Shown one piece after another: positions 6,882-16,654 of a DNA stretch of 33,015 nt. The notes below the pieces were generated by a model, which made no database searches, had not been told where the DNA came from, and saw only the letters and a list, made by a program, of their open reading frames with translations. The DNA is taken from the NCBI GenBank assembly GCA_020848615.1, contig JADLHW010000084.1:1-33015 (forward strand), written 5' to 3'. Source of the stretch: Thermoleophilia bacterium. GTDB lineage: Bacteria; Actinomycetota; Thermoleophilia; Miltoncostaeales; Miltoncostaeaceae. The translations under genes and the position numbers were made by a program. Position 1 is the first letter of the stretch, and the number at the start of each line of letters is the position of its first letter.

Positions 6882-8020
6882 CGGGCCGTTCGCGGCAGGC
6901 CCCATACGGCCGCCGCGACGAGGATCGCCGCCGCCGGGATGAACGCCCACGGCAGGCCCGGATGGGCGGCGAGCCAACCGGCTGCCGCCGCGCCGGCCGA
7001 GGCGCCGGCGGCCTCCGCGGTGGTGATCCACGTGAAGGCCTCGGTGCCGCGGCCGGGCGCGACCAGGTCGAGCGCCTCGAACAGGGCGATCGTGGCCGGC
7101 CCGTAGGCGAGGCCGGTGAGGACGAGCAGCCCGCCCAGGACCGCGGGGCCGGTGGCGGCGGCGAGCGGGACGATCAGCACGCCCAGCGTTCCGGCGGCGA
7201 GCACGTAGCGCCGCAGCGGGCGGCCGGTCCACGACCGCCGCCCGAACCACAGGCCCCCCGCGATGCTGCCGGCCGCGAGGGCACCCAGCATCACGCCGGC
7301 CCAGCCCGCGACGTCCCAGTGGAGCGCGCCGGCGGGGACGGCGACCTCCACCATCCCCATCGCCAGGCCCAGCGCCACCGAGACCACGACGAGCGTCGTC
7401 ATCGCCGGGCCGGCCAGGCGTGCGGGAGGCCCCCCGTCGTCCGCGCGGGGCGGGGAGGCACCCGCCATGAGGCCGGCGCACGCGACCGCCGCCCCGCAGA
7501 GCGCGAGCGGCAGCCACGCGGCGACGGTGAACAGCAGGCCCGCGAGGGCCGGGCCCACCACCATCCCGGCATCCCCGATGAGCGAGGTGAGCGCGTACCC
7601 GCGCCGCAGCTCGGCGTCGGGCAGCACGTCCGCCCAGCGCAGCCGCAGGGACGCGACCAGCGGCGGTGCCGCCAGCCCGCCCAGCACGGAGAGGCCCACC
7701 AGCACCGTCGCGTCCGCCCCGGCTCGGGCGGCGAACGCGGGCGCCACCAGCGCCGCGCCGCTGGCGCAGGCGAAGATCGCGAGCCACGGGCGGGTCCCGC
7801 GCCGGTCGAGCACCCGGCCGCGCACGGGGGCGAGCGCCGCCGCGCCCACCGAGAACGCGGCCACCGCGAACCCGGCGGTCACCGTGGACGCCGTGGCGCG
7901 CTGCACCGTGAGGAACACGGCGAGCAGCTCCATGCCGAAGCCCAGCCACGCGAGGCCGATGGCGGCCAGCAGGCGCCGCGCGCCGGGGCGGGCCGCGACG
8001 GCCCGGTATCCGCCCGCCAC
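6878..8020 (-). CDS. Major facilitator superfamily transporter
   Basis: The 380-residue protein is almost entirely hydrophobic, with about 12 membrane segments and small Gly/Ala-rich helices. It has the MFS loop between helices 2 and 3 as GRVLDRRGTRPWL. This is the drug/solute efflux style of MFS permease. Start is GTG at 8020, only six bases after the malQ stop, so the two are probably cotranscribed. There is no good ribosome site and translation may be coupled to malQ. The substrate cannot be told; pairing with malQ could hint at a sugar, but many actinobacterial MFS exporters sit beside unrelated genes. It converges on the VapC-like toxin with a four-base overlap. Confidence 0.8.
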   Translation of the reverse strand: MAGGYRAVAARPGARRLLAAIGLAWLGFGMELLAVFLTVQRATASTVTAGFAVAAFSVGAAALAPVRGRVLDRRGTRPWLAIFACASGAALVAPAFAARAGADATVLVGLSVLGGLAAPPLVASLRLRWADVLPDAELRRGYALTSLIGDAGMVVGPALAGLLFTVAAWLPLALCGAAVACAGLMAGASPPRADDGGPPARLAGPAMTTLVVVSVALGLAMGMVEVAVPAGALHWDVAGWAGVMLGALAAGSIAGGLWFGRRSWTGRPLRRYVLAAGTLGVLIVPLAAATGPAVLGGLLVLTGLAYGPATIALFEALDLVAPGRGTEAFTWITTAEAAGASAGAAAAGWLAAHPGLPWAFIPAAAILVAAAVWGLPRTAR

Positions 8021-8026
8021 GGCCGT

Positions 8027-9910
8027 TCAGCCGGCGGGGCGGTCCCGCAGCGGCGCGAGGGTGCGCGCGGTGCGAGGGCTCGCCGCCAGCTCCTCGAGGG
8101 TCACGGGCAGGGGGATGCGCCAGTTGTCGTGCTGGTCGACGGTGCCGGGCACGTTCGCCCGCATGACGGCCCCGGCGACGTCGTCCAGCGACGCGCACGC
8201 CAGCATCGACGGGGTGCGCGACAGCAGGGTGTGGAGGGCCGTGGTGAGCTCCTCCGGGTCGTCGGACCACGCGCCCTCGATGCCCTCGGCGTCCAGTCGC
8301 TCGCGCAGGCGTTGCCGCTCCGCCGGCTGGGCGTCGGCGATGCGCCGCAGGAGCTCGGGGGCGTTCGCGCCGATGGCCTGCAGATGCCCGATGTCCTCGC
8401 CGCTGAAGAAGCCGGCGACGGTGGGGAGGTCGTGGGTGGTGGTGGCGGCCATCGCCGTGCGGGGGTACTCGGCCGCCGGGCGGTCCTCGAACCACGCCAG
8501 CCGGTACGACAGCAGCCCGCGCTCGGCGAGGCGCTCCCGGAACCCCTCCTCCACGGTGCCCAGGTCCTCACCCACCACCAGGCACTCGGCGCGGCGGGAC
8601 TCCAGGCACAGGATCCCCAGCAGGTCGTCGAGCGGCATGCGCATGTACGTGCCCTCCAGGGCGGTGGCGCCCTCCGGCATGACGAACAGGCGTGACAGGC
8701 CCATCACGTGGTCGATGCGCAGTCCGCCGGCGTGGCGCATCGCGGAGCGGATCATCTCCCGGAACGGGACGTGGCCCTCTCGGGCGAGCGCACCCGGCAG
8801 CAGCGGCGGGACGCCCCAGTCCTGGCCCTCGGGGCCCAGCTGGTCGGGCGGGCACCCCACGCGCAGGGCCGTGCTCACCACGTGACGGTGCGCCCACGCG
8901 TCGTAGCCGCCCCGCTGGGCGCCGACCGCCAGGTCGGTCATGAGGCCCAGGGACATGGGCGGCAGGGCGGCGAGTTGCTCGTCGGCGAGCATCTGCGCGT
9001 AGGCGTGCACCCGCGCGGCGGCTGGGTCGTGCGCGCCGTCGGCCGGCCAGGCGCGCCAGTCGCCGCCGCCGTGCCGCTCGGCGAGGGCGCAGAACGCCGT
9101 GTACCGCTCCAGCTCCGGGTCGGCCGCGCCGAACGCGTCGAGCGCGGCCCGCCGCTCCGGGTGGGCGTCGCAGGCGGCCGCGAGGATCGCGAGGGCCTCG
9201 CGCTTGAGCGCCCAGATGCGGTCCCGGTCGATGCGGGGCAGGCGGGACAGCTCGCGGCCGTCGGCGGCGATGCGGTCGAATCTCGCGCGGGCCTCCGGGT
9301 GCAGCAGCGCGACCTCGGGCGCGCGATCCAGCGCCAGGTGCAGCGGGTTGCGGTACTTGCGGCTGCTCGCGAAGTACGGGCTGGGTTCCTGGTGCGGGCC
9401 GGGCGTGGGGGCGTGCAGCGGGTTCACCAGCACGAAGTCCGGGCCGCCGAGCGCGGCGGGCAGATCCGCGAGGTCGCCCAGGTCGCCCATGCCCCAGCTG
9501 CGCTCGCCGCGCAGCGCGTACAGCTGGACCGCGATCCCCCACATGCGGCCGCCGCCGGCGAGCGCGGGCGGCAGGTACGCGGTGTCCGGCGTGACGATGA
9601 GCGGCACCCGGCGGCCGTCCGCCGCGGCGATCGCGTGGTAGCCCTCGGGCAGGCCGCCGGGAAGCTCGGGCGGGGCGGGTGCCTCGCCGCCGTCCTCGAG
9701 CCGCACGGTGGCCCCGGCGAGGTCGCCCGGCAGGGCGCGCGGCGCGCCCGGACGCACCACGATGGCCGTCGTGGACGCGTCGGGATCCCCGAGCTCCTCG
9801 CAGATCGCGTGGACCACCTCGTCCGGCGGCTCGCGCCACACGCCCATCGCGTCGTGATAGCCGAGGGTGATGCCGAGCGTCTCCGCCCGGTGCCGCAGGT
9901 GATCGTCCAT
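8027..9910 (-). CDS. malQ: 4-alpha-glucanotransferase (amylomaltase)
   Basis: MalQ (GH77) moves alpha-1,4-glucan segments between maltodextrins and releases glucose, linking debranching products to phosphorylase. The 627-residue protein has the N-terminal beta-domains seen in the longer actinobacterial form (roughly residues 1-120), then the barrel. Catalytic residues fit: nucleophile D400 in GLRIDHVMGLSRLF, acid/base E448 in VVGEDLGTV and D494 in TTHDLPTVAGF. The PSPYFASSRKYRNPL substrate segment is present. ATG at 9910 gives MDDHLRHRAETLGI; the frame is open further upstream but crosses the divergent glgX start. Only 19 bases separate the two start codons, so both promoters must lie at least partly in coding sequence. 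Confidence 0.93.
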   Translation of the reverse strand: MDDHLRHRAETLGITLGYHDAMGVWREPPDEVVHAICEELGDPDASTTAIVVRPGAPRALPGDLAGATVRLEDGGEAPAPPELPGGLPEGYHAIAAADGRRVPLIVTPDTAYLPPALAGGGRMWGIAVQLYALRGERSWGMGDLGDLADLPAALGGPDFVLVNPLHAPTPGPHQEPSPYFASSRKYRNPLHLALDRAPEVALLHPEARARFDRIAADGRELSRLPRIDRDRIWALKREALAILAAACDAHPERRAALDAFGAADPELERYTAFCALAERHGGGDWRAWPADGAHDPAAARVHAYAQMLADEQLAALPPMSLGLMTDLAVGAQRGGYDAWAHRHVVSTALRVGCPPDQLGPEGQDWGVPPLLPGALAREGHVPFREMIRSAMRHAGGLRIDHVMGLSRLFVMPEGATALEGTYMRMPLDDLLGILCLESRRAECLVVGEDLGTVEEGFRERLAERGLLSYRLAWFEDRPAAEYPRTAMAATTTHDLPTVAGFFSGEDIGHLQAIGANAPELLRRIADAQPAERQRLRERLDAEGIEGAWSDDPEELTTALHTLLSRTPSMLACASLDDVAGAVMRANVPGTVDQHDNWRIPLPVTLEELAASPRTARTLAPLRDRPAG

Positions 9911-9929
9911 TCCGGTTGAATGCTGCCTG

Positions 9930-11897
9930 ATGTCGGCCCCCGAGCGCACATCCGACGCCCTGGGCGCCCACGTCCGGGACGGTCGTGCCCACTTCGCCGT
10001 GACGTCACACCACGCCGAGTCGGTGGACCTGGTGCTGCCGAACGACGGCGGTGAGCGCCACGTGCCGCTGGCCCGCGCGGCGGACGGCGTGTGGCGGGCC
10101 ACGGTCGCCGCGCTGCGCCACGGCCAGCGGTACGGCTACCGCGTCGCCGGGCCGCACGACCCCTCGCGCGGCCTGCTGTTCGACTCCTCCCGGCGCATGC
10201 ACGACCCCTACGCCCGGGCGTTCGACGGGGACTGGTCGGTGCTCGTGGACCTGCCGCGGCAGGAGACCGGCACGAGGCCCCGCACCCCGATGGCGGACAC
10301 GGTGATCTACGAGAGCCACGTGCGCGGCCTCACGCGCCGGCACCCCGAGGTGCCGCCCGACCTGCGGGGCACCTACGCGGGGCTCGCCCACCCCGCGGTC
10401 ATCCGGGAGCTCGTGGCGCTGGGCGTCACGGCGGTTCAGCTCATGCCGGTGCACGAGCACCGCACCGAGGCGGCCATCGCCGCGCGGGGCCTCACGAACT
10501 ACTGGGGGTACTCGACGCTGGGGTTCTTCGCGCCGCACGGCGCGTACGCGGCGGCCGGTGCGCGCGGCGGCCAGGTGAGCGAGTTCCGGTCGATGGTGCG
10601 GACGCTGCACGACGCCGGCCTCGAGGTGATCCTCGACGTCGTCTTCAACCACACCTGCGAGGGCGGCCCGGACGTCCCGCCCGTGGCGTTCCGGGGCATC
10701 GACAACCCCTCCTGGTACTGGCTGGCGGCCGATGACCCCGCCCACTACCACGACACCACCGGGTGCGGGAACACGCTCGACCCCGAGAGCCCGGTGGTGC
10801 GGCGCATGGTGCTCGACTCCCTGCGGTACTGGGTCACCGAGATGGGGGTCGATGGCTTCCGGTTCGACCTGGCGGTCTCCCTCGGCCGGCACCGCACCGG
10901 GTTCGACCCCGGGCACCCGCTGCTCGTGGCAATGGCCGCCGACCCGGCGCTCGAGGGGGTCAAGCTCATCGCCGAGCCGTGGGACCTGGGGCCCGGGGGC
11001 TCCCAGGTGGGACGCTTCCCGCCGCCGTTCGCGGACCACAACGGCATCTTCCGGGACGAGGTGCGCGAGCTGTGGCGCGGGCACGGGACGATGGGGATGC
11101 TCGCCGGGCGCCTCGCGGGCGGTGAGGACGCGTACGGCCCCTCCGGCCGCGGCCCCGCGGGCGCCGTGAACCTGGTCACCGCGCACGACGGCTTCACGCT
11201 CGCCGACCTGGTGGCGTACGACCACAAGCACAACGCGGCGAACCTGGAGGGCAACCTCGACGGCGAGAGCCACAACCGCTCGTGGAACTCCGGGGCGGAG
11301 GGGCCCAGCGACGACCCGGGGATCCTGGAGCTGCGCGACCGGCGGGCCCGCGGCCTGCTGGCCACCCTGTTCACCGCGGTGGGCGTGCCGATGATCGTGG
11401 CGGGCGACGAGCGGCTGCGCAGCCAGGGCGGGAACAACAACGCCTACTGCCAGGACAACCCGGTGTCCTGGATGGACTGGACGCTGGACGAGCGCCGCGA
11501 GGCGTTCCTGACGTTCGCGCACCGACTCACGGCGCTGCGCGCCGGGGAGCCGCTGCTGCGCCGCGACCGGTTCCTGTCACCGCGGGACGTGACGTGGCTC
11601 GCGCCGGACGGCACCGAGATGAACGGCGACGGCTGGAACGACCCCGGCCGCCGCGCCCTGGGGATGCTCCTGCGCGGGCGCGCGGTGCGGCCGGCGCGCC
11701 AGGACCTGCTGGTGCTGGTGAACGTGGGACCGCACGCGGTGCCGTTCACCCTGCCGGATGCCGCCTTCACCGACCTGCTGGACACGGCGCGCCCGGACGG
11801 CGCCCCGGGCGCCACCGCCCCGGTGGCCGGAACGGTGGCGCTGGAGGGGTGGAGCGTGCGCGTGCTGCGCCGCCGCCGGGCTACGCGTTCACGATGA
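9930..11897 (+). CDS. glgX: Glycogen debranching enzyme (isoamylase type)
   Basis: GlgX (GH13_11) hydrolyses alpha-1,6 branch points of limit dextrin after phosphorylase action. The 655-residue protein has an N-terminal CBM48-like domain (about 10-110), then the barrel with YESHVRGLTRRHPEVP, FNHTCEG, nucleophile D313 in GFRFDLAVSLGR, acid/base E349 in LIAEPWD and D420 in TAHDGFT. The GGNNNAYCQDN signature of debranching enzymes is present. ATG at 9930 has no Shine-Dalgarno; with a TTGAAT element at 9916-9921 the message might be nearly leaderless. The last 17 bases overlap the end of the convergent glgP gene. Length is normal for GlgX. Confidence 0.93.
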   Translation: MSAPERTSDALGAHVRDGRAHFAVTSHHAESVDLVLPNDGGERHVPLARAADGVWRATVAALRHGQRYGYRVAGPHDPSRGLLFDSSRRMHDPYARAFDGDWSVLVDLPRQETGTRPRTPMADTVIYESHVRGLTRRHPEVPPDLRGTYAGLAHPAVIRELVALGVTAVQLMPVHEHRTEAAIAARGLTNYWGYSTLGFFAPHGAYAAAGARGGQVSEFRSMVRTLHDAGLEVILDVVFNHTCEGGPDVPPVAFRGIDNPSWYWLAADDPAHYHDTTGCGNTLDPESPVVRRMVLDSLRYWVTEMGVDGFRFDLAVSLGRHRTGFDPGHPLLVAMAADPALEGVKLIAEPWDLGPGGSQVGRFPPPFADHNGIFRDEVRELWRGHGTMGMLAGRLAGGEDAYGPSGRGPAGAVNLVTAHDGFTLADLVAYDHKHNAANLEGNLDGESHNRSWNSGAEGPSDDPGILELRDRRARGLLATLFTAVGVPMIVAGDERLRSQGGNNNAYCQDNPVSWMDWTLDERREAFLTFAHRLTALRAGEPLLRRDRFLSPRDVTWLAPDGTEMNGDGWNDPGRRALGMLLRGRAVRPARQDLLVLVNVGPHAVPFTLPDAAFTDLLDTARPDGAPGATAPVAGTVALEGWSVRVLRRRRATRSR

Positions 11898-14409
11898 GGC
11901 GCATGTCCGCGGGCTCCACGAGGTTCGCGTGCTGCGGGAGGACCCGCACGGTGAGCCCCAGGGGCCCGGCGGGCAGCGTGAGGTCCGCCGTGTACATGGT
12001 GGTGCCGGCGACCGTGGCGCCGGCGGTGAGCTCCAGCGTGGACCGGGACTGCAGCGCGCCGTCCTCCGGGCGGCCGTACACGGCCTCCACGGACACGTCG
12101 TCCGGCGTGAGGCCGCCCAGGCGGACCCGCGCGGACACCGGCATGCGCTCGCCCGCGACCTGGCCGGAGTGGATGGCGTCCACCGACTCCACCGACACGC
12201 CGTCCCACAGGTCGCGCACCCGCGCCTTCCAGGCGGCGAGCTCCTTCGCGCCGGTGAAGTCCTGCTCCTGGAGCCGCCTGCTGAGCGTCGCGGCCGGTGC
12301 GTACAGGTCATCGACGTAGTCGCGGAGCATCCGGGTGGCGAGCAGCCGCGGCCCGGTGACCGACAGCGTGTGCCGCACCATCGACAGCCAGCCGCGGGGC
12401 AGGCCGTCCGGGCGCTCGTAGAACCGCGGCACCACCACGTGCTCCATGAGGTCCAGCAGGGCGTCGCCCTCGATGGCGTCGCGCTCCTCGGCGGGCAGGG
12501 TGCCGTCGTCCGCCGACGGGATCGCGAAGCCGTTCGCCCCGTCGTACAGCTCGTCCCACCACCCGTCGAGGATCGACAGGTTCAGCGCGCCGTTCAGGGA
12601 GGCCTTCATGCCGCTGGTCCCGCATGCCTCGAACGGCCGCAGCGGGTTGTTGAGCCACACGTCCACGCCGGTCACGAACGCCCGCGCGAGGGCCATGTCG
12701 TAGTCGGGCAGCAGCACGATGCGGTGCCGCACCTCCGGCCGCGCGGCGAACGCCCCCAGCTGGGCGATGAGGGCCTTGCCCTCCTCGTCGGCCGGGTGCG
12801 ACTTGCCGGCGATCACGATCTGCAGCGGCCGGTGCGGGTCGGTGAGCAGCCGCGTCATGCGCTCCGCGTCGCGGATCATGAGCGTGAGCCGCTTGTAGGT
12901 CGGCACCCGCCGGGCGAAGCCGATGGTGAGGGCGTTCGGGTCGAGGGTGCCCCCGATCCAGCCGAGCTGGGCGCCGCGCATGCCGCGCCCCTCCCAGATG
13001 CGGACCACGCGGGAGCGGACCTCCTCCACCAGGCGCATGCGGGCGCGCTGGCGGGCCGACCACAGCTCCTCGTCGGGCACGTCGTTCAGGACGTGCCAGC
13101 CGTGCCCCTGCGCGCCGTAGCCGGTGCCGAGGCGGGAGCGGTAGATCTGGTCGACCTCCGGACCCACCCACGTCTCGGCGTGCACGCCGTTGGTGACGTG
13201 CTTCACCGGGACGTCCTCGGAGGCGAACCCGGGCCACAGCTCGGCGAACATCCCGCGGCTCACCGCGCCGTGCAGGCGGCTCACGCCGTTCACGCGGCCC
13301 GCGAGCCGGATGCCCATCATCGCCATGTTGAAGTGGTGCCCGTCGCCGTTCGGCTCCGCGCCCAGGGCGAGCAGGTCCGGGATGGACAGCGAGGTGGGCA
13401 CGCCGCCCTCGCCGAAGTACCGGGTCACCAGGTCGTGGTGGAACCGGTCGATGCCGGCGGGCACCGGGGTGTGGGTGGTGAACACCGTGCCGGCGCGCAC
13501 CGCCTCGAAGGCGGCGATGTGCTCCAGCGCCTTGTCCTCCACCAGCATGCGGATGCGCTCCAGGCCCATGAACCCCGCGTGGCCCTCGTTGGTATGGAAC
13601 ACGTCCGCCTCGATCCCGAGGGCGACGAGCAGCTTCACGCCGCCGATGCCCAGCAGGATCTCCTGGCGCAGCCGGTGCTCGCGGTCCCCGCCGTACAGGC
13701 GGTCGGTGACCACCCGCAGCTCGGCCGGGTTGTCGTCGACGTCGGTGTCCAGCAGGTACAGCGGCACGCGGCCGACGTCCACGCGCCACGCGCCGGCGTG
13801 CATGACGCCGCCGGGGATGGGGATGCTGATGCGCAGCGGCGTCCCGTCGGGGCCGTCGACCGGGCTCATGGGCAGCAGCTCCGGGTCGAGGTCCGGGTAC
13901 TCCTCGATCTGGCGGCCCCCCGCGGTGAGCAGCTGCCGGAAGTAGCCCTCCCGGTAGAACAGGCCGATGCCGACGATCCCGAGGCCCAGGTCGCTCGCGG
14001 CCTTCAGGTGGTCGCCGGCCAGCACGCCCAGGCCGCCGGAGTACTGCGGCAGGGCGGCGCCCACGCCGAACTCCGGGGAGAAGTAGGCGATCGCCTTCGG
14101 GACGTCCGAGCGGGCGGCGAAGGCGTTCGCGGCGGCGACGAGGGCGTCGAGCCGGGCGGAGGCCGCATCCACGCGGGCCACGTAGACGGGGTCGCGGGCG
14201 AGCTCGGACAGCCGGCCCGGCGACGCGTTGGACAGCGCGGCGATGGGGTTGCCGCCGGAGCGCTGGAACGCCTCCGGGTCGACGTCCCTGAGGACCGCCA
14301 CCAGCTCCGCGTCCCACGTCCATGCCAGGTTCCGGGCGATGCGCGAAAGCGGCTGGAGCGGCTCCGGGAGGCGGGGCTGCACGGTGAAGCGGGCGATGCG
14401 TGAGGTCAA
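11881..14409 (-). CDS. glgP: Alpha-glucan phosphorylase
   Basis: This GT35 enzyme releases glucose 1-phosphate from alpha-1,4-glucan. The 842-residue protein is of the type with an extra N-terminal segment (LPEPLQPLSRIARNLAWTWD) like the Thermus/Thermotoga enzymes, not the E. coli type. YFSPEFGVGAALPQYSGGLG and the pyridoxal phosphate motif EACGTSGMKASLNG with K602 are clear. After about residue 720 comes a domain with RLGGLTPDDVSVEAVYG, as in related long phosphorylases. I chose TTG at 14409 because AGAGGA lies five bases upstream; GTG at 14382 is the alternative. The divergent glgB start is 64 bases away. Its end overlaps glgX. Confidence 0.92.
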   Translation of the reverse strand: MTSRIARFTVQPRLPEPLQPLSRIARNLAWTWDAELVAVLRDVDPEAFQRSGGNPIAALSNASPGRLSELARDPVYVARVDAASARLDALVAAANAFAARSDVPKAIAYFSPEFGVGAALPQYSGGLGVLAGDHLKAASDLGLGIVGIGLFYREGYFRQLLTAGGRQIEEYPDLDPELLPMSPVDGPDGTPLRISIPIPGGVMHAGAWRVDVGRVPLYLLDTDVDDNPAELRVVTDRLYGGDREHRLRQEILLGIGGVKLLVALGIEADVFHTNEGHAGFMGLERIRMLVEDKALEHIAAFEAVRAGTVFTTHTPVPAGIDRFHHDLVTRYFGEGGVPTSLSIPDLLALGAEPNGDGHHFNMAMMGIRLAGRVNGVSRLHGAVSRGMFAELWPGFASEDVPVKHVTNGVHAETWVGPEVDQIYRSRLGTGYGAQGHGWHVLNDVPDEELWSARQRARMRLVEEVRSRVVRIWEGRGMRGAQLGWIGGTLDPNALTIGFARRVPTYKRLTLMIRDAERMTRLLTDPHRPLQIVIAGKSHPADEEGKALIAQLGAFAARPEVRHRIVLLPDYDMALARAFVTGVDVWLNNPLRPFEACGTSGMKASLNGALNLSILDGWWDELYDGANGFAIPSADDGTLPAEERDAIEGDALLDLMEHVVVPRFYERPDGLPRGWLSMVRHTLSVTGPRLLATRMLRDYVDDLYAPAATLSRRLQEQDFTGAKELAAWKARVRDLWDGVSVESVDAIHSGQVAGERMPVSARVRLGGLTPDDVSVEAVYGRPEDGALQSRSTLELTAGATVAGTTMYTADLTLPAGPLGLTVRVLPQHANLVEPADMRLIVNA

Positions 14410-14473
14410 ACCGGTCCTCTCACGGGATGGGGAACAGGTTGCGTGGGTCGCCGCAGTGGCGCAGTGTACGCCC

Positions 14474-16627
14474 GTGCCCGACGGACACCCCCTCGACACG
14501 GACGTGACGCGACTGGAGCGCGGGGAGCACCACGACCCCCACTCCGTGCTGGGCGCCCATCCCCTGGACGCGGGCCGCGTGGCGGTGCGGGCGTGGCAGC
14601 CCGGCGCCCACGCGGTGGCGGTGCGGGACGACGCCGGGATCCACCGGATGCGCCGCGTGAACGACGCGGGCCTGTGGGAGGCGGTGCTGGCGCGGGACAC
14701 CGTCCCGGACTACCGGCTGCTGGTCACGCGTGACGGGCAGGAGCAGGAGCAGGACGACCCGTACCGGTTCCTCCCGACCCTCGGCGAGGTGGATCTGCAC
14801 CTCATCGCGGAGGGCCGCCACGAGCGGCTGTGGGAGGCCCTCGGGGCGCGCCGCCGGCGGCTGGGCGAGGTGGAGGGCGTGGCATTCGCGGTGTGGGCCC
14901 CCGACGCGGTGGGCGTCGGGATCGCGGGGGATTGGAACGGCTGGCACCCGGAGCGGCAGCCCCTCCGGAGCCTCGGGTCGTCGGGGATCTGGGAGCTGTT
15001 CCTGCCCGGGCTGGCGCCCGGCGGTCGGTACAAGTTCGCGATCCGCGGCCCGCACGCCACCTACAACCTGCGGGCCGACCCGCTGGCCCGCCGCACGGAG
15101 GTGCCCCCGTCCACGGCGTCCATCGTGGACGACGAGGGCGGTTACGCGTGGGGCGACACCGGGTGGATGGCCACCCGCCACGCGCGGAACGCCCACGACG
15201 CACCCATGTCCATCTACGAGCTGCACGTGGGCTCGTGGCGCCGCGGCCTGGGGTTCCGCGAGCTCGCCGACCAGCTGCCGGAGTACGTGTCGGACCTGGG
15301 GTACACCCACGTGGAGCTCCTGCCGGTGATGGAGCACCCCTTCGGGGGCTCCTGGGGGTACCAGGTGTCCGGGTACTACGCGCCCACCGCGCGGTGGGGC
15401 GCCCCCGACGACCTGCGGTACCTGGTGGACCGCCTCCATCAGGCCGGCATCGGGGTGCTGCTCGACTGGGTGCCCGCGCACTTCCCGCGCGACGACTTCG
15501 CCCTCGCCCGGTTCGACGGCACCACGCTGTACGAGCACCCGGACCCCCGGCGCGGCGCGCACCCGGACTGGGGCACCCTGGTGTTCGACTACGGGCGCAA
15601 CGAGGTGCGGAACTTCCTGGTCGCCGACGCGGTGTACTGGCTGGAGGAGTTCCACGCCGACGGCCTGCGCGTGGACGCGGTGGCGTCGATGCTCTACCTC
15701 GACTACTCGCGCAGCCACGGCGAGTGGTCGCCGAACGCGTACGGCGGCAACGAGCACCTGGAGGCGATCAGCTTCCTGCAGGAGGTCAACGCCACCGTCT
15801 ACCGGCGGTGCCCGGGCGTGGTCATGATCGCCGAGGAGTCCACGGCCTGGGGCGGGGTCACGAAGCCCACCGACACCGGGGGCCTGGGCTTCGGCCTCAA
15901 GTGGAACATGGGCTTCATGCACGACTCCCTGGACTACTTCGCCAAGGAGCCGGTGCACCGCAGCCACCACCACGGGACCCTCACGTTCCCGTTCGTCTAC
16001 GCGTACTCCGAGAACTACGTGCTGCCCATCTCCCACGACGAGGTGGTGCACGGCAAGGGGTCGCTGCTGGCGAAGATGCCGGGCGACGAATGGCAGCGGT
16101 TCGCGAACCTGCGGGCCTACCTGGCGTACATGTGGGCCCACCCCGGCAAGAAGCTGCTGTTCATGGGGTGCGAGATCGCCCAGGAGCACGAGTGGAGCGA
16201 GGCGGGCGAGCTCGAGTGGGGCGGCCTGGAGCACCCCCTGCGCAGGGGCGTGCAGGACCTGGTCCGTGACCTCAACCGGCTGCTGCGCACCCGCCCCGCG
16301 CTGCACCGCGGCGACTGCGAACCGTCGGGCCTGTGGGTGGTGGACGCCCAGAGCGCCGACGAGAACCTGCTGGCGTTCCTGCGCCGCGGCGGCGGGGACG
16401 ACGTCGCCATGGTCGCCAACCTGTCGCCCGTCCCCCGGCAGGGGTACCGCCTCGCGCTGCCCCGGGCCGGACGGTGGGAGGAGCTGCTGAACACCGACGC
16501 CCCGCACTACGGCGGGTCCGGGTGGGGCAACCTCGGCGCGATCGAGGCGGTGGAGGGTGAGTGGCACGGCCTGCCCGCCCACGCCGACATCACGCTCCCG
16601 CCCCTGTCCGTCCTGCTGTTCGGGTGA
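14474..16627 (+). CDS. glgB: 1,4-alpha-glucan branching enzyme
   Basis: GlgB (GH13_9) makes alpha-1,6 branches in glycogen. The 717-residue protein has a first N-terminal domain (DPHSVLGAHPL), then a CBM48 domain (GVAFAVWAPDAVGVGIAGDWN), then the barrel. Catalytic residues nearly match the E. coli numbering: D401 in GLRVDAVASMLYLDYSR, E454 in VMIAEESTAW and D522 in ISHDEVVHGKGS. The GLGFGLKWNMGFMHD and EHEWSE segments are typical. GTG at 14474 gives a family-like N-terminus (MPDGHPLDTDVTRLERGEHHDPH), but no Shine-Dalgarno precedes it; GTG at 14456 is also possible. A toxin-antitoxin pair follows 27 bases downstream. Confidence 0.94.
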   Translation: MPDGHPLDTDVTRLERGEHHDPHSVLGAHPLDAGRVAVRAWQPGAHAVAVRDDAGIHRMRRVNDAGLWEAVLARDTVPDYRLLVTRDGQEQEQDDPYRFLPTLGEVDLHLIAEGRHERLWEALGARRRRLGEVEGVAFAVWAPDAVGVGIAGDWNGWHPERQPLRSLGSSGIWELFLPGLAPGGRYKFAIRGPHATYNLRADPLARRTEVPPSTASIVDDEGGYAWGDTGWMATRHARNAHDAPMSIYELHVGSWRRGLGFRELADQLPEYVSDLGYTHVELLPVMEHPFGGSWGYQVSGYYAPTARWGAPDDLRYLVDRLHQAGIGVLLDWVPAHFPRDDFALARFDGTTLYEHPDPRRGAHPDWGTLVFDYGRNEVRNFLVADAVYWLEEFHADGLRVDAVASMLYLDYSRSHGEWSPNAYGGNEHLEAISFLQEVNATVYRRCPGVVMIAEESTAWGGVTKPTDTGGLGFGLKWNMGFMHDSLDYFAKEPVHRSHHHGTLTFPFVYAYSENYVLPISHDEVVHGKGSLLAKMPGDEWQRFANLRAYLAYMWAHPGKKLLFMGCEIAQEHEWSEAGELEWGGLEHPLRRGVQDLVRDLNRLLRTRPALHRGDCEPSGLWVVDAQSADENLLAFLRRGGGDDVAMVANLSPVPRQGYRLALPRAGRWEELLNTDAPHYGGSGWGNLGAIEAVEGEWHGLPAHADITLPPLSVLLFG

Positions 16628-16647
16628 ATCTGATTCTCTGATACGGT
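16626..16647 (+). promoter_or_regulatory. Short palindrome and -10-like box before second toxin-antitoxin pair
   Basis: GAATC-T-GATTC (16626-16636) is a perfect short palindrome overlapping the glgB stop. TACGGT at 16642-16647 fits the actinobacterial TAnnnT -10 form. Transcription would start about seven bases later, at or next to the ATG at 16655, which lacks a Shine-Dalgarno. This suggests a leaderless message controlled by antitoxin binding at the palindrome. No convincing -35 is seen. Confidence 0.35.
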
Positions 16648-16654
16648 CGGCGCC

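Noticed and set aside
6347-8695. Long plus-strand open frame opposite the MFS and malQ genes
   Set aside because: Composition is Arg/Ala/Pro/Gly-rich without any domain; it is the mirror of two clear minus-strand genes in GC-rich DNA.
12308-14323. Alternate minus-strand frame of 671 codons over glgP
   Set aside because: It is a frame shadow of glgP, with low-complexity Arg/Pro composition and no motifs.
11758-14403. Plus-strand open frame of 881 codons opposite glgP
   Set aside because: It is antisense to a phosphorylase with all motifs intact; His/Val/Arg-rich composition is typical of GC-driven antisense frames.
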